A stretch of 64,000 nt of DNA from the NCBI RefSeq assembly GCF_910592395.1, contig NC_088320.1, positions 372,001-436,000 of the forward strand, read 5' to 3'. The translations under genes were made by a program, and so were the position numbers. This document shows, one piece after another, positions 36,823 to 49,281 of the stretch; the first letter of the stretch is position 1; each line of letters opens with the position of its first letter. Source of the stretch: Lineus longissimus. Its lineage: Eukaryota > Nemertea > Pilidiophora > Heteronemertea > Lineidae. The notes beneath the pieces were generated by a model that made no database searches, was not told the origin of the DNA, and worked only from the letters and a program-made list of their open reading frames with translations.

Positions 36823-39137
36823 ATGGATTATAACGCAGCTCTTATCATAATAACGACTTCGATCCTTTCTGTACTAGGTAGGTAGTATATCGTTTTGCGA
36901 TTTTCTGAAGATTAAAACAATAACATCTGTAATAACAATAACATCTGTCTTGATTTCGTAGCAATTAACAAAGAGGTCTTAGTGCGTACTGACAAAGCTC
37001 CCTTTTAAGATTTAAAGATTATTTGAGGATGAATTTATTTCTTCAGGGACTGAACGTCCTGTTGGCGTCTGGCCCCTCGACTCTATCTCCAGGTTGCGAG
37101 ATGTGTCGGGAAATGAAAACCACATGACCCAATCCAACACAAAGTTTGTAGAGTGGTCGAGCGGCATTGGCGAGACAGCTGTACGCCTCTCCAACGATAA
37201 CGTTATCACGATACTTCAAAAGGATGGCGCAGATTCAATGAATTGCGGAGGGAGCTTTACCTTGATGTTCCATGTTCACATTAGAAGTTTGACTTCTCTG
37301 TTCTTCCGTTGGCATGGAAAAATGGGTTACGGATCCATGGCGAGGATATCTAACGGTCAGGTAAGTGGTATCAGTCAATTAGAAGAGCGTGTATGGTGAT
37401 TGAGGACATGCTGTAGGGATGCACAAGAAATTGTATTACAAATCGACATGAACTTTCCAACATAAACCGTCGCGGATTATTTTATTTGCATCTTTTATTG
37501 TGTTGTTTGTGCTCATCATCTAAACTAACTACCAGCCGAGACTGATAGCACTTTCTCCATTTATTTAGCAAGTAAGGAAGAGCGGCATACACCAATAAAC
37601 AACCTTAACGGAACCAGTTATCATATTTTCAAAATCTTTTAATCGTCAGCCCTGGTTGATTCTGCGCAGAAGTTCACTTCAGCCCCTTCTCCTCTTTCGC
37701 GTGCCAATTCGATTGAAATCTACGCAATGGAACTTCGTCGCCTTTTCATATGACTCCGAGACCAGAGAGGCCCTGGCTTGTGTGAATGACCAGTGTGCAT
37801 CTGCCAAATCAACTGGAAAGCCTGGGGAAAAGCACATGTGAGTTCAGTATTGCTTTAAGCTGACACTTCATTAAGTAGTGGACACTGAAGACATGATCAT
37901 GATTTTATAATTCACTTTTAATATCTGGTATTGACACGATTGAAGTTATTGATATATATACTATATAAATGATGCTTATATAGCGCAGTATCCAGACAAT
38001 TGTCCGCTCAATGCGCTTTACAATGGAAAACCCCAACTCATCCAAAGGCCTCCCGAAAGAGGTGGGTTTTCAGAAGGACTCTGAATGAGCTAAGGTTGTC
38101 GCACAATCTCAGTCGCTCGGGTAGAGCATTCCAGAGCTGTGGGGCTGCGAGAGAGAAAGCCCGGTCACCGTATGATGGTACAACCGGCTTTGGACTCACC
38201 CGCAGCCTGACACACCCCCGCGATCGCAGGTCAAACGAGTGAGACTGCGCGACAATGAGCTCGGAACAATTCCGTCACCATACGTTTAGTGTGGGTGCGT
38301 GTGTGTGGTGGGGGGGGGGGGGGCATTTACACCCATAAACTGCACATGAAGTCGCCCATATGGTGTATTGGAGATATTGTTTCCGTTAAATAACTACTAT
38401 CTTTGGAAGCTAAACGCAAAAGCGTTTTTATGGAACAACGTTCACCTCTAAAATCTTTGTAGGGCCTATGGTAAAATGACGATCAGAAGTCAGTCAAGAG
38501 GCAAAGAAGGACTAAAGCTTGCCTGCATCCGCCTTTACAGAATCAACTTAAACAAAAAGGAACTTCTCAGGATGGCGATCCTCCACCTAAACTGCACTGA
38601 TCGTAAGAAAATATTAGCAAATTGACTTGATGATACCTTAGATATTCGTACTTCGTTGTTGGTGAAGGGTTGCGAAACCTGCATTAGTTGAATGTGAAGA
38701 TAACATAACAGAGAGATGATAAAAAGTGTTTCCCCTGCTCTGATCATTTGCAACACCACAAATATCGTTCAACTGAATGAACTCGAGAAACAGGTAAGAC
38801 TCGGGTCTTTTTGGCATGGACCTGATTTTCACTTCTTACCATTGGCATTGCGGTCAACTAAGATTCGTCTGTTTTTACCATTGCAGATTCCATTATGACA
38901 CCAGCTATGTTATTCAGAAAGTACTCAAAAGCAGTGCCTCTCTCTGACGTCACATGGACTTCTGACGTCACAGGTCGAGGGCCCCTCAAATGTCTTTTCG
39001 AATGTCACACACGTGACAAGTGCTCTGCTGTCAACCTCGATACCAAAGGTCAAAACTGCCGTATGGGATCTTACACGAGTGAATCATTACTTACAACAGG
39101 AGACGAGGATGCATATGTCGCTTCCAATCTCAATTAA
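36823..39137 (+). CDS. Secreted LamG - PAN/apple domain protein
   Basis: Five plus-strand exons: 36823-36877, 37047-37360, 37650-37837, 38463-38602 and 38887-39137. Phases agree at every junction, giving 315 aa. Exon 1 encodes a signal peptide (MDYNAALIIITTSILSVL). Exons 2-4 encode a concanavalin-A-like LamG domain: GVWPLDSISRLRDVSGN at the start, QWNFVAFSYDS in the middle, and LACIRLYRINLNKKEL as the last strand. Exon 5 encodes a PAN/apple module with the pattern FRKYSKAV, KCLFECHTRDKCSAVNLD and NCRMGS. It has no membrane segment, so it should be secreted and probably binds glycan or protein ligands outside the cell. The exon 4 acceptor (TCTTTGTAG) was chosen over GATCAG because it has the better tract; both keep the frame. 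Intron 3 holds an interspersed repeat. Confidence 0.85.
37967..38323. repeat. Interspersed repeat plus G14 run inside intron
   Basis: The segment from about 37967 (TATATAGCGCAGTATCC, then CGCTCAATGCGCTTTACAA) to about 38290 looks like an interspersed repeat of the kind common in marine invertebrate genomes. It ends in a GTGTGTGGTG stretch and a run of 14 G (38310-38323). Its 80-codon ORF (38000-38242) contains LSRSGRAFQSCGAAREKARS and is in the intron of the LamG-PAN gene. I see no second copy in this window, so the family assignment is from recollection of its pattern. Confidence 0.4.
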
Positions 39138-39209
39138 CGATACAACCTTGGATGAGGATTTCTTTCGTTTCCAGTTTAATCGGTGTTCCTGGCTAGTTGT
39201 ATCTGCATA

Positions 39210-39215
39210 TTTATT
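39210..39215 (-). terminator. Polyadenylation signal of the Cys-loop channel gene
   Basis: AATAAA on the minus strand, about 95 bases after the channel stop codon. It lies only about 75 bases beyond the stop of the plus-strand LamG-PAN gene, so the two 3' UTRs probably overlap. Confidence 0.5.
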
Positions 39216-39308
39216 TTAGTATACATTCCCTAAACTACTGATAGAACTTATAGTCACACGTGTCCGAAGAGATTTCCGGGGTTGGGTCAGCTTGGTTGTT
39301 TGTCCAGC

Positions 39309-42300
39309 CTATGTGAGTGGTATGATAATCAACATGACCACCGAAGACACAACAGTTACCAGCATGAACAGCATGAAGAAAAACCTATCAAGAATTTCAG
39401 CGGCGACCTTCCAGCTGTTTGCGTACTTTCCGCTACCAGGGTGATTGTCTTGTTCGTAGGAATCTTGATTGTGCATGACGAACTGGACACGCCTCATTTC
39501 TGGTTCTTTTGCACTAATTATTGGGATAATCGTGCTGATGTCTGTTGTCATGGTAGCAGTGCTGCCCCCTATCATTGATACAGTATCAGAACTAGGGCTT
39601 GGCTGCACTTGGACGATTTTGGTTGTCGTTTCCAGTTTAAGCTCCGCGACTGCTTTACGCTTGAATGCGATCACTGCCAGAATTCTGAAGACTAGTGTCT
39701 TTGCCCAGTTGGGGACGGGTTTGTCCGGGTCGTGGTGATGGATGTTGAGTACAAGCATCGCCAGCACGACAGACGTAGCTGAGAGGCCAATCAAAAGGGT
39801 GAGGTAGATGGCTGGAAGAAGATGGGAGACTATTATTGAAGAACTATAGAAGCGAGTCTAAACGATTTTAAGTCACACTGACCAACTGTCGCACTGACTA
39901 CGCAGTCAGACGTTGTCTGGTTTAAGAATCATCGAAGTGATTAGCGGCCTTCCGAGTCCGAGTTATTGTGGTTGATTTTTGACTGGGCAGTATAATGACT
40001 GAATAACTTCACTCAAAAAGAACGGCATATTCAAGCGCTCTCTTTTCATAGCAGGAGCAGATAATGTGCTTACAGATGAGTGAGGTTGTCTCCGATGTCT
40101 TGGGTAGTGTTTCAGCTATGATTAGCTGGTAGACCGTGAACGCCAACAGGATTGTCACACTGAACGAGATTTTCTCTCCGGCTTCACTCGGCATGTAGAA
40201 AGTCATCGTCACGAGCAGGGATATGAAGACACACGGACTAATGAGATGGACCCAGTAGTATCCCGTCCGCCTCTTTAGAGTCAGATTGAGTGTGAACTCT
40301 GACAAAGTCAGGTAACCAGTCGGTGAGCCCTCCGTTGGAAAACTTCTATCTCCTACTTCCTGTTTTGCTGACACGAGATCCCATTCAGTACTGTTGATGT
40401 AGAAGAGCGTCGACGAGTCATCTAACATCGTTGTCAACTGTAAGAAGTCTTTCAAGTGAGTTGTGGAGATGATCGGTATGGGGCAGACTTGTGTATCGAA
40501 TGGGAATCGCGTCATGTCCAGTTTGCACGAGACTTCGAACACCCCAGTGACTATCCATAGAACTATACCATAGTTGTAGACGACCGCTCTGTTCTTAGCT
40601 TCTGCGGACAAGTCGTAACTCAGGACGTTGACACTAGGAAGTTATGAGAAAAAAATAGTCGGTTGTGAAGATTTAAGCAACGCTCGTTTTCAGAAGAGGC
40701 GTCTAGCGATAGATCCGTCTTTTGCGAATCGTATCTAAATCGGAAAATGAGCTTGTTTGTTTGCTTGAATGACGATTTCTGCTGTGGACTTCTTAGAGCT
40801 TCTTGTCTAAGAAGAGATCAGAATGTGCGGTAAAAGAGTGCTACCATATCTTGACTTGTTTCTGCATCGTGTAGAGCGTTTTTATCTCTAACCTGTGTCT
40901 AGCAGTCACACAGCACTTCTATTAGGTGGGTCTTATTCTAAGCTTGGCATGTACAGGAATAAAAGCGTGTTCCTGCTTGGTCGCAAAGCTGGCAAAGCTA
41001 CACAATTGTTTTGGATTCGAAAGCTGAATGATGTGGCTGTCGTCATCTAATGATACGCTTGCTCTCAATCTCCCCCTAGTCCCCTTTAAAGTTATTGTGA
41101 TCATACTATCTTCAGAACGAGCGGTTTACCTGTTCCCTATTCCTAAATCTGGTTTCCAGATGTCCTCAATGGGAAGAAAGGTTTGGGTAATTCCGCCATA
41201 GGCTGTAGAGTCCCATCGCAAGTGTACATCAGACCACATCTGGAAATAGGCCAATGTATAGGTGTTCAAAACATAATACATGTATAACCGCACTCGTGTA
41301 TATTTTAAATGATGGCCGACAATTTAGCCTAACTCTCGAATCGTGATCATTTCAAGTAATGGCCGACGATTAGACCCTACTTTCTCACAAAACTTATATC
41401 AATTTCATTTACTTGATGTACCAGTTTTACAACAGGAATATCGTCCTGGTTTGCATTTGCTTGTGTTGGTTAAGATGGGGAGGCAATCTACTAGTAGAGT
41501 GTTCACGTCCTTGCAGGTACGAATTCAATGTTTCTTTGATGCAACTGCATCTGAGTCGCCGAATTGTTGCATCTCTTACCAAATTGATCGAAGCAGAGAT
41601 AGTCAAAACCTGCGAGCGATCATCCTGAAAGTGAAAAATGTCAAAATCAGCATCGCGACATTTTGCAAGTTCTGCAAAAAGCAACATGGGGTCATATGCA
41701 CGTTTTCTGATAAAATTTTGTCAACGTACGGGCCAGGCTTTGTTCTCATACACTACAATGCTCTTCGAAACGTCGTGGAAAGACGGACATTATACAGATG
41801 GAGAACCAAAAGAAACTTTAACCAGCCAAACAAAGCCTGTCTTGCATGCGTTGGCATGGGAAACAAGTCTGGCAGGATATCATGTCGAGCAACATAGGAG
41901 ATCAACACAGAAATTAAGTCGTATAATTAGTTACCAGCGATCAAATTGTGACGTCATTCATTAGTTGACCCCATGTCGTATATTTTTCAAGACAACAAAA
42001 CCTGCTTTGATTGCCATAATTGCAAATTATTGTGCGCAGTTTAGGCAGTGGTCACATATTGTGGAATATCAAGCTTTGTTTATCGGCTAAACTATTCCAT
42101 ATTGCGTGATAAAAGCTATTGTACTTAACACATTTCCTGTTTTCGATGAAATAGTGCGCAAATAATCGAATGTTTGCAGCCTTCATTATCCCTATTTCCG
42201 GCAGCCGACTTGACTCATAATGTAGTGTTTTCAGGCAAGTCCTGTTCAAACTTAGCAACCATTAGAACATGTGTCCTAAATTTCGGCTTCATCGCCTAAA

Positions 42301-43170
42301 ATATTTCTCGCACTATCAAGCCCAAATATGATGATTTTTTGTTTAGGTTCCGTTTTAATCCAAGTTCTTTAAGCCGTGTCTTATGTGACTATGTGGCAAT
42401 TTCTATGGTCCGGGACGATTGCCACTTTTGTACTTAAATTGATGTAAAATTATTCGGCCTTCATCGAGGAAGATTTTTAATCTTTGATCTATTCCAGGTT
42501 TTTGCTTTAGGATTTCAAATTCTAGCCAAAAATTGTGGTGCCTAAGGTCAACCATTACCTATAACTTACCAATGAAATGATCTGGTTTATACCTGTGAAG
42601 ACCGTTACTGATAAAGCTGTCAATGGATCCGCCACAGGCCTCACTCGTTCGTCGTACCCATTGAGGAGATCGGCCAGCAGAAGGTCCTCGCTTGTTATGT
42701 TGGCTGGGTGAAAATCAAATACATGTAGCTGAAACTTAGTGACGAGTAAGTTTGCCAGACAATGAAGAAATAAAGCATGGAAGGTGAATGGCATTATAGT
42801 TTTCATTTAAATGTGAAATGAGTGAAGCACTCCAGACCCAAGTTATTTTAAACGACGCTGGAATCGAAGCATATCAAGGATGTTTAAGAATCTCATTACG
42901 CGATTGCACAACTTTTCGTATATTCGAATCCGAAAAGCAACAGTGTACTATCCCCTTGGTCTTATTATTTCAACTTTCAATAAATTTGTATCGTGAAATT
43001 TGGAAAACCATGTCAGGCCAATTCTCGTTGACTGTAAAGTCATCCTCCCAAATCCAAAGGAACTTACCTGCCCATGATGTGAGCCCAGTTGCCCCTGAGA
43101 GACATTGACTGATGATGAGAACTGCGACCAGGATGCTTGTCCATGAAGATATGGTCCTTTGAGATTCCAT
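39309..43170 (-). CDS. Cys-loop ligand-gated ion channel subunit (nicotinic type)
   Basis: Six minus-strand exons (43170-43068, 42703-42570, 41624-41580, 41239-41130, 40633-40074, 39811-39309) join with matching phases into 484 aa. Features in order: signal peptide (1 to about 28); N-terminal helix (EDLLLADLLNGYDERVRP); strand exons DDRSQVLTISASINL and MWSDVHLRWD; loop A W-K-P-D; Cys loop C167-x13-C181 (CKLDMTRFPFDTQVC); TM1 about 259-279; TM2 about 286-308 preceded by G-E-K, the cation-selective pattern of nicotinic receptors; TM3; intracellular loop; TM4 at the C-terminus. The protein would assemble as a pentamer in the plasma membrane. It lacks the vicinal Cys pair of loop C and the usual loop B Trp, so it is a non-alpha or highly divergent subunit; the ligand is unknown. 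An extra in-frame ATG lies six codons upstream (43188). Confidence 0.92.
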
Positions 43171-43188
43171 GTTTGGGATTTTTGACAA

Positions 43189-45039
43189 ACCTCAGTAATT
43201 TAACAACGTATCGGATTTAATTCTGGAAATAACCACTATTACCCATTGTGAAATGAGTCCATCCGCCGAACAAGCGTTAAATGTTCTCTGCGTAGCTGCT
43301 TTCAACTCTCACAATCACATGATTATTATATAATCCTATCAGTGGCTCTCCATAACCATGGCAAACAGAACGTCACGCATGTGCTGTCATAAAGTGCACC
43401 CTATGGTTGTGACTAGTCACGTGACAATTGGCTATGACGTCACTTGTCAATTCATCCAATCGAATCGTTCTAGATTTGATCGAGGCCAGGCGAAGGAAGG
43501 CACCCAGATGTGTTTTGATTCTCAAGACTATCCCATGAAAAAGTCATCGGGCAAAATAAACGTGAATTTACATTCGTTGACTAGTCTGGTTTTACAGGAC
43601 ACATTCCTCTGTAGGCTTTATTTCAGCAAACCTAAGGTCCACATTATCATGAATTGCGTGGCTGTCTTCGGTAATTAGGACTCGTGTGCCTAATGTCAAT
43701 ATTGTGTTCCGTCATATGGAGATTGACTTAGCTTTGTCCGGCGGGAAAATCTAGCAAGTCATAGAACAACTAATAGGGTCTCATAAAACACAATATTGGC
43801 CTTTTTCACAGGTTATATGAGCTAATGTTGGGATGGTTCCAGAAATATTCACATTTGACCTAGTTCCTTGTGGTAACGTTTCTTCAAATGGTATCCAGGG
43901 AGGTTGGATAAACCGCATATTTGTGTGGACGGTTATATCCACTCAAAGACTTGTGAATTTGTCGAACAGTGTACGGACACAAATATGATCTGTGATGCTG
44001 AATTCGCAGTGGTGGAAATCCAAGCCATAAGAAAGTGTTTTATTATAGAATTTATTGTCTCTCTTATTACATGTATAAACTTTTAAGTCTAGAATGAAAG
44101 TGTTTCATTTGAAAAGGCATTCTCTTATAAATCTCTTATCAATATATAGGCCTGTATATCGTTGCTAACGTTTACCGTGGGAAGTCATTACATCAGGACA
44201 AGTTGAGTTGATTGTGATGAGTATCATGTGTCTTCGGTAGTGTTAGAGCACATTCACCGTTGGAGATGCGAGGGCAAGAAATTGGTCAAGTGTTTTTCAT
44301 ATCCAGAGATAAGCAAGGAAACACCCGGACCTAAGGAAGGCAACCATACCTTGGTTGTCAAATATGCTGCTAACTCAATTTTCACAAAAATGCACATGTC
44401 CCCTTCTTGCTCTAGCATTCCCAAGTCCCCTTCATTGTCTCACATTGTTACAGTTTCACCTCTAACTTTCCTCAATGCTGCTTAATGGTTGCTGCCTTGT
44501 CCTTCATCACAATGGCGGTCATGGCTCTCAGTATAGCCTCTTCCAATGCTCGATCCGCAAAACAGTAACAGTTTAATCCTCACTTGGTCTTTGGCTCCCT
44601 TTTTGGTATATCTCTTGGTTGTCTCCATCACTCCATATAGTTTATTGTGACTTGTCTGACATCTTTTCTCTCATCTCTAGTAAAGCTGTCAACACTGCAT
44701 TTTCCATCTCTTTTGCTGTAAATAGTTTTGCAGTAGTTTTTATTTTTCTGTAGGACCGATGTGATCGCATAATCATATAATATCCCACGGAAATGGTTCA
44801 AGGAGGCAAAATACTAGCACATTTTGTAAGATCTACACCATTGGTTTCTTGAGTCATGAACGTGGACATTTTCAGGAATCCTATGTTACACCAGCCGAGC
44901 TTAAACCATCAGGTGATACAAGGTTTTACACGGTTTTCCCTGTGAGAGTATAGAATTTACTGTAACAACGGAACTTCATGAGGACTGCTCGTGGTTCAGT
45001 CCGGTCAGGTATTTTCAGATCCGCAGCGGTGAAATGTAT
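43189..45039. other. Intergenic, nothing firm
   Basis: The ORF at 43904-44086 (+) has a Cys-spaced stretch (CVDGYIHSKTCEFVEQC) but no supported splice partners. 44390-44700 is pyrimidine-rich with no ORF of note. No repeat shared with the rest of the window. Confidence 0.35.
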
Positions 45040-45045
45040 TTTATT
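45040..45045 (-). terminator. Polyadenylation signal of the secreted-protein gene
   Basis: AATAAA on the minus strand 25 bases after the proposed stop codon (45072-45070). Its closeness is the main support for that short last exon. Confidence 0.5.
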
Positions 45046-45069
45046 AGACTTTTTACTTTTCTGTAACCA

Positions 45070-48039
45070 CTACGCTTGCAAAGCGGATTTTATAACTTCT
45101 GATTGATTTATACAACCTGTACAACTATCATCTCAAATCATTTGAACATTTGAGAATGGATGAATAGCATTATTACCTGATGGCTTCTCCCCCTTCTTGG
45201 GCTCTTCCCTTCTGGCTGGCTCCGATACCGCGGATGCCGCATCCTGTCGTTTTCGTTGGTTGTTTCTCGCCTTAAGCAAACTAAGTGCTGTAACAAAGAC
45301 ACGAGGTCAAGTATTTACGACATTAGAAGCAGAGGCCACGATGCAAGGCTACTTTTTGGACTTAACATTTTTTCATCCTTCAGAGTGTGTAATATTTCGG
45401 CTATCATGCGCTTCTACTCCAATGCATTTACTATTGAATTGAATGCAGCACGGAGTCATCATTCACCTCTGTCTATTTGATCCTTTGAAAACGGATGGTT
45501 CAACCACTGGCCAGCATCGTCATCTGTTTCGACCACATCCGTACCTAGTGAATCGCTATCTTTTGATGGCTTCTGTTTCGGCGCCAATTTGTCGTCTGCC
45601 TTCATATCCTGTTCTCGTGTGCCGACATGCTTAGGGTCTGAAATGAAAAAGAAACATTGGCTTGATAACCGTGTTTTTAAATTCCATGTCTCCACATGGT
45701 CAACATCCTACTAGCAATGGATCGTAAAGTTCCTCAATCGGGTAATCTCCCCGCGATCCATCTCTCGAAAAAGTTATGCTTACCAAAGCCACTGATTTGG
45801 TGATCTTGTGTTCTCTTCGGCTTTGCTTGCAGTTGGTTCAACTCCAACACTGAAATGATAGAATATAGTCATTTGTCAATACAGGACCACTCACAAAGGT
45901 TAACGCTTCTGGGTGTGACACTGTGGTATACCAGCCGTCTTAAACTAGGTAGATACTCTGTGGCAGGTGGAGCATCTCGACTTTGAACTGCAGTCGACAT
46001 ACCGTAGTGTTGCCGACTGACTACGAGGAGTCATGGTCGAAAGAAACAGACCAAAAACAAAGCTTTGGAGATCTCTTGATATAGCTCATGTATTTTGCTA
46101 TCATTACTTTGACGGCAGAATCAGTGGTTACGATGTATGGGACATCAAAAGACACCTTTAAGCCATTGTTGGTGATGGGTGTGAAGAGCACTTTCTTACC
46201 TAGTCTTCGAGCAGTGTTCAGACGAGCAGCGAACTTGGCAAACTCCTTTACAATCCTGACATCATTTTCTGGCAGCCTCTCAAGAATTGTCTCGACCTCC
46301 TCTTGTGTCCAGCCATGATCGGTGAGGATGTCGTCAGCTTCGCCTGCCTTCACATCTTTCTTGGGTGCGGTGCTCCCTGTTCTCCGATCTTGGCGCCGGA
46401 TATTGAGATCAGATATTATTTCGTCCTGTTGGCGAGCTTCGCGCTGGTTGAGCTTTTCGTCAAGCTGAAGAAGAGCGCAGAGTTATAGAGTGTTGACCTC
46501 AATAATATTTTTAATCGATACTACATGTACCAGTTGTAGTAGATAAGAATGGCATATTTGCCGGGTCTATGAAAATGCCCCTCTTCATTAATATTTTGCT
46601 TTAGAAAACTTCTGGCTGACCATTCTCTCGACTATTACACGATGCCCATTCTATGATGCCTGGTCTTTGCAGTACCAATATGTAAGGTTTGCTTCTGCCA
46701 TTAGGTCAAAAAACTACAGCATCATATCATAAGATGCAAGGCCTCCAAGGAAATAGCCTCATTGGATTTGGAAGTACCAGTACTGTGGCAGTACAATTCA
46801 ATCTACGACATCAATTTAAGACATTGATGACTCCTGTCGGGTTGCACTATCTGACTGCCTTATCAAATTCGAACACGGACAAGCCCAAACGCCTTCTGAC
46901 GCCGGTAACTTTGGCATGTGTTTACATAAATTTGTGCAAACATATTTGACCTGTCTCCAGCTTCAACATACTTGAGCGATGACATCTTAACACAATATGT
47001 AAGTACTGCCTTCGTGGCCGGGCAACGTTTATGGACAGCGAGTCACCGTCTTTTTTTAATCATTATTATCCCAAACTATATGGCATCGACGTTATATCAA
47101 AACTCCACGCGTGTTGTTTCCACTGATATTGCAGTGATCATGGTGATCAGTTTGTTTTTGAGAGTTAGGAGTTGTTCGGTTCACTTACTATTTCCTTTAG
47201 GTCGGCCAAGACGTCCGCGTCTAGTTTTGCTGAATAACAATAAATGAAAAAAGTCATGGATATATTCAAATAGTTCTTACATTGAGTCTCACGGATGTAT
47301 TGCCTTAGCTTGGCCTGAGACATATGCAAGAGACGCATCCTATCGTGTAACCTGGCTCGGTAAATAGAGACTTGTTTTTGTTGAATAAACAATCATTTAC
47401 TATTTCGTGGTGGTTATAATAGAATATGATGGCCATTCAAAAGCGAACTGAATCAGTGTTTTTTCACAAAACACAGAAATACTATGAGACCAAGTGGATG
47501 GACCAATTCTGACATCCTCCGCCTCTTTATAAGGAGGAAGCATACACTAGAAGTAATAGTCATGTGAATGTCCTGCCGAGGACAGCAGTAGATAGGGTTA
47601 TACTTGGCACGAATATGGTTCTGTATAATTTCTGACACATACGCTTTCCAACTACTTGTACTTTGTTATCAATTTAAAAGTTCGATTTACCAATAAAGTA
47701 GGATCAAGGTATTCATCTCTTATATTGGTATATGCTGATGATTTCTCTAGATTGTAAGGGGGGGATCTGAGGCCAACCTTTCCCTCCGCGAGGCTTCTGC
47801 TTCACAGAACCCGAGGGACATAGGACACACAGAACAGGGGGGGGGGGGGGTGACCCCGGCGTATACGTAATTGCGAATCGGTACATTTCCTTCGATATTG
47901 CTTTATCAACCCATGATGTGTCACGGATGATGATATGTTGGATAACCAATTACCAATTAATACAGAATAGAGTATACTAACCAGGTGCTGCCGAACTAAG
48001 GACAACGACACACGCCCAAACTGGTATCCACAAATGCAT
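45070..48039 (-). CDS. Secreted protein of unknown family, dibasic-rich
   Basis: Eight minus-strand exons: 48039-47982, 47370-47281, 47229-47189, 46464-46200, 45849-45784, 45637-45467, 45287-45177 and 45098-45070. All phases agree (1,1,0,1,1,1,1), giving 276 aa. Residues 1-19 are a signal peptide (MHLWIPVWACVVVLSSAAP). The rest is highly charged and mostly helical in character, with no Cys after the signal peptide, no membrane segment and no domain I know. The best-structured stretch is GWTQEEVETILERLPENDVR, followed by VKEFAKFAARLN. Several basic pairs (PKR, RKR, RR) could be processing sites. If the exon 4 donor is skipped, the frame continues to a stop at 46021, giving a 210-aa alternative form. 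The last exon has a poor acceptor tract and is the least certain part. Confidence 0.65.
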
Positions 48040-49034
48040 ATTCCCTTTGGCAGCTAGCTTGTTAAATGCAATAAGTGACGACTCTCGAACAGATGTTCGT
48101 CAAAACACGCTTCAAGTCGAAGTACTAATATTCCTTTCTGAAATTTCAATGAATTCAAAAGGTCAATTCGAATGACTCGTCAGGACGCAACTTGAGGATA
48201 TGTGGGTTAGTCAACTTCTTCTGATCGTGCAGTAAAGAGTGCCTACTCAAGTTCTGATAAATGATGAAATGAAATATTTCAACACAGATCGTCATTTCAA
48301 GTATGCCTTCCTTGAAAAAATACCGCTGGTTTATTATTAGACAATGATTGTCATAACGATTATTTTCCAGGTCGCAGGTCATAGGATCGGTTCACACATG
48401 TCGTTTCTTCCTTATTGTTGCATGCACATGCACCATTCAACAGTCTTGGTGAATGCCTTATCATTGATAAGCTTGATTATCTCTATGACAATGTTTTCGT
48501 GGGCATTGTGTGCTTGCTATCTCAATATTTCATCAGATTTTAAGTTATTTGTAAATATAACATTGAATATATATTGTTATAGAGATCTGTTCAAACAGTT
48601 TGTTCGCAGATAATAAGCAGAAATCGAGAAGATGCATGCCTTTATTATAAGACAACGGCCGCTTGTCTATTCATGAAAAACAGGAAGCATATCAGTGACT
48701 TTAATACGTTTTGACGGAAGCGCATTGAACCTGGGCGTGTCGGGTTTGATTTGACTCAGTTCTAATTTTGTACCAAGATGGCATGAAACACAAGCGGATG
48801 CCAAATACATTGAAGTCAACGATTGATTCAAATTACAACTCCAGCACACATGGACTGGGTTGTCTCTGCAAAGATCGGTTTGATTCCGAAGTGATTTGTT
48901 GGGAGACTTTGCATCACAGACGAGATGTATCGACCGACACCAGAAGTCGTAGAAGACTTCAGATATTTCCATAATCATATCTGTAGCTATCTGAATACCA
49001 GAATTAAACAATAAAATGACTCAATCAGAAGCAA
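48040..49034. other. Intergenic, nothing firm
   Basis: The minus-strand ORF 48667-49011 (114 codons) has several Cys but no domain. It lies between two well-supported genes on the same strand and has no good splice partner. Confidence 0.35.
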
Positions 49035-49040
49035 TTTATT
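49035..49040 (-). terminator. Polyadenylation signal of lectin-receptor gene 1
   Basis: AATAAA on the minus strand about 240 bases after the stop codon at 49282. Confidence 0.4.
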
Positions 49041-49281
49041 TGTCGCTTTGGTTTTGTATGCAGGGTTTCGTAATCGACATCTACACTTCATCTAGGAGGA
49101 GTCGGTTATTCAGGCAAAGAGATACATATCGCATCTAAATCGAACTTACATCGTGCTATAAACTACAACTTGCAAATTGGGCTTTAGTCATCCAGAATTT
49201 CCAAAGTGAATAATAGCCTTTACTTTTCTGACATTGCTGGCATCTAGTGACGTTACCATGATGCTCTTTGCTCGATGATGT

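Noticed and set aside
41343-41897. 184-codon plus-strand ORF
   Set aside because: It is antisense to a well-supported 45-bp channel exon and its flanking introns, and has no domain.
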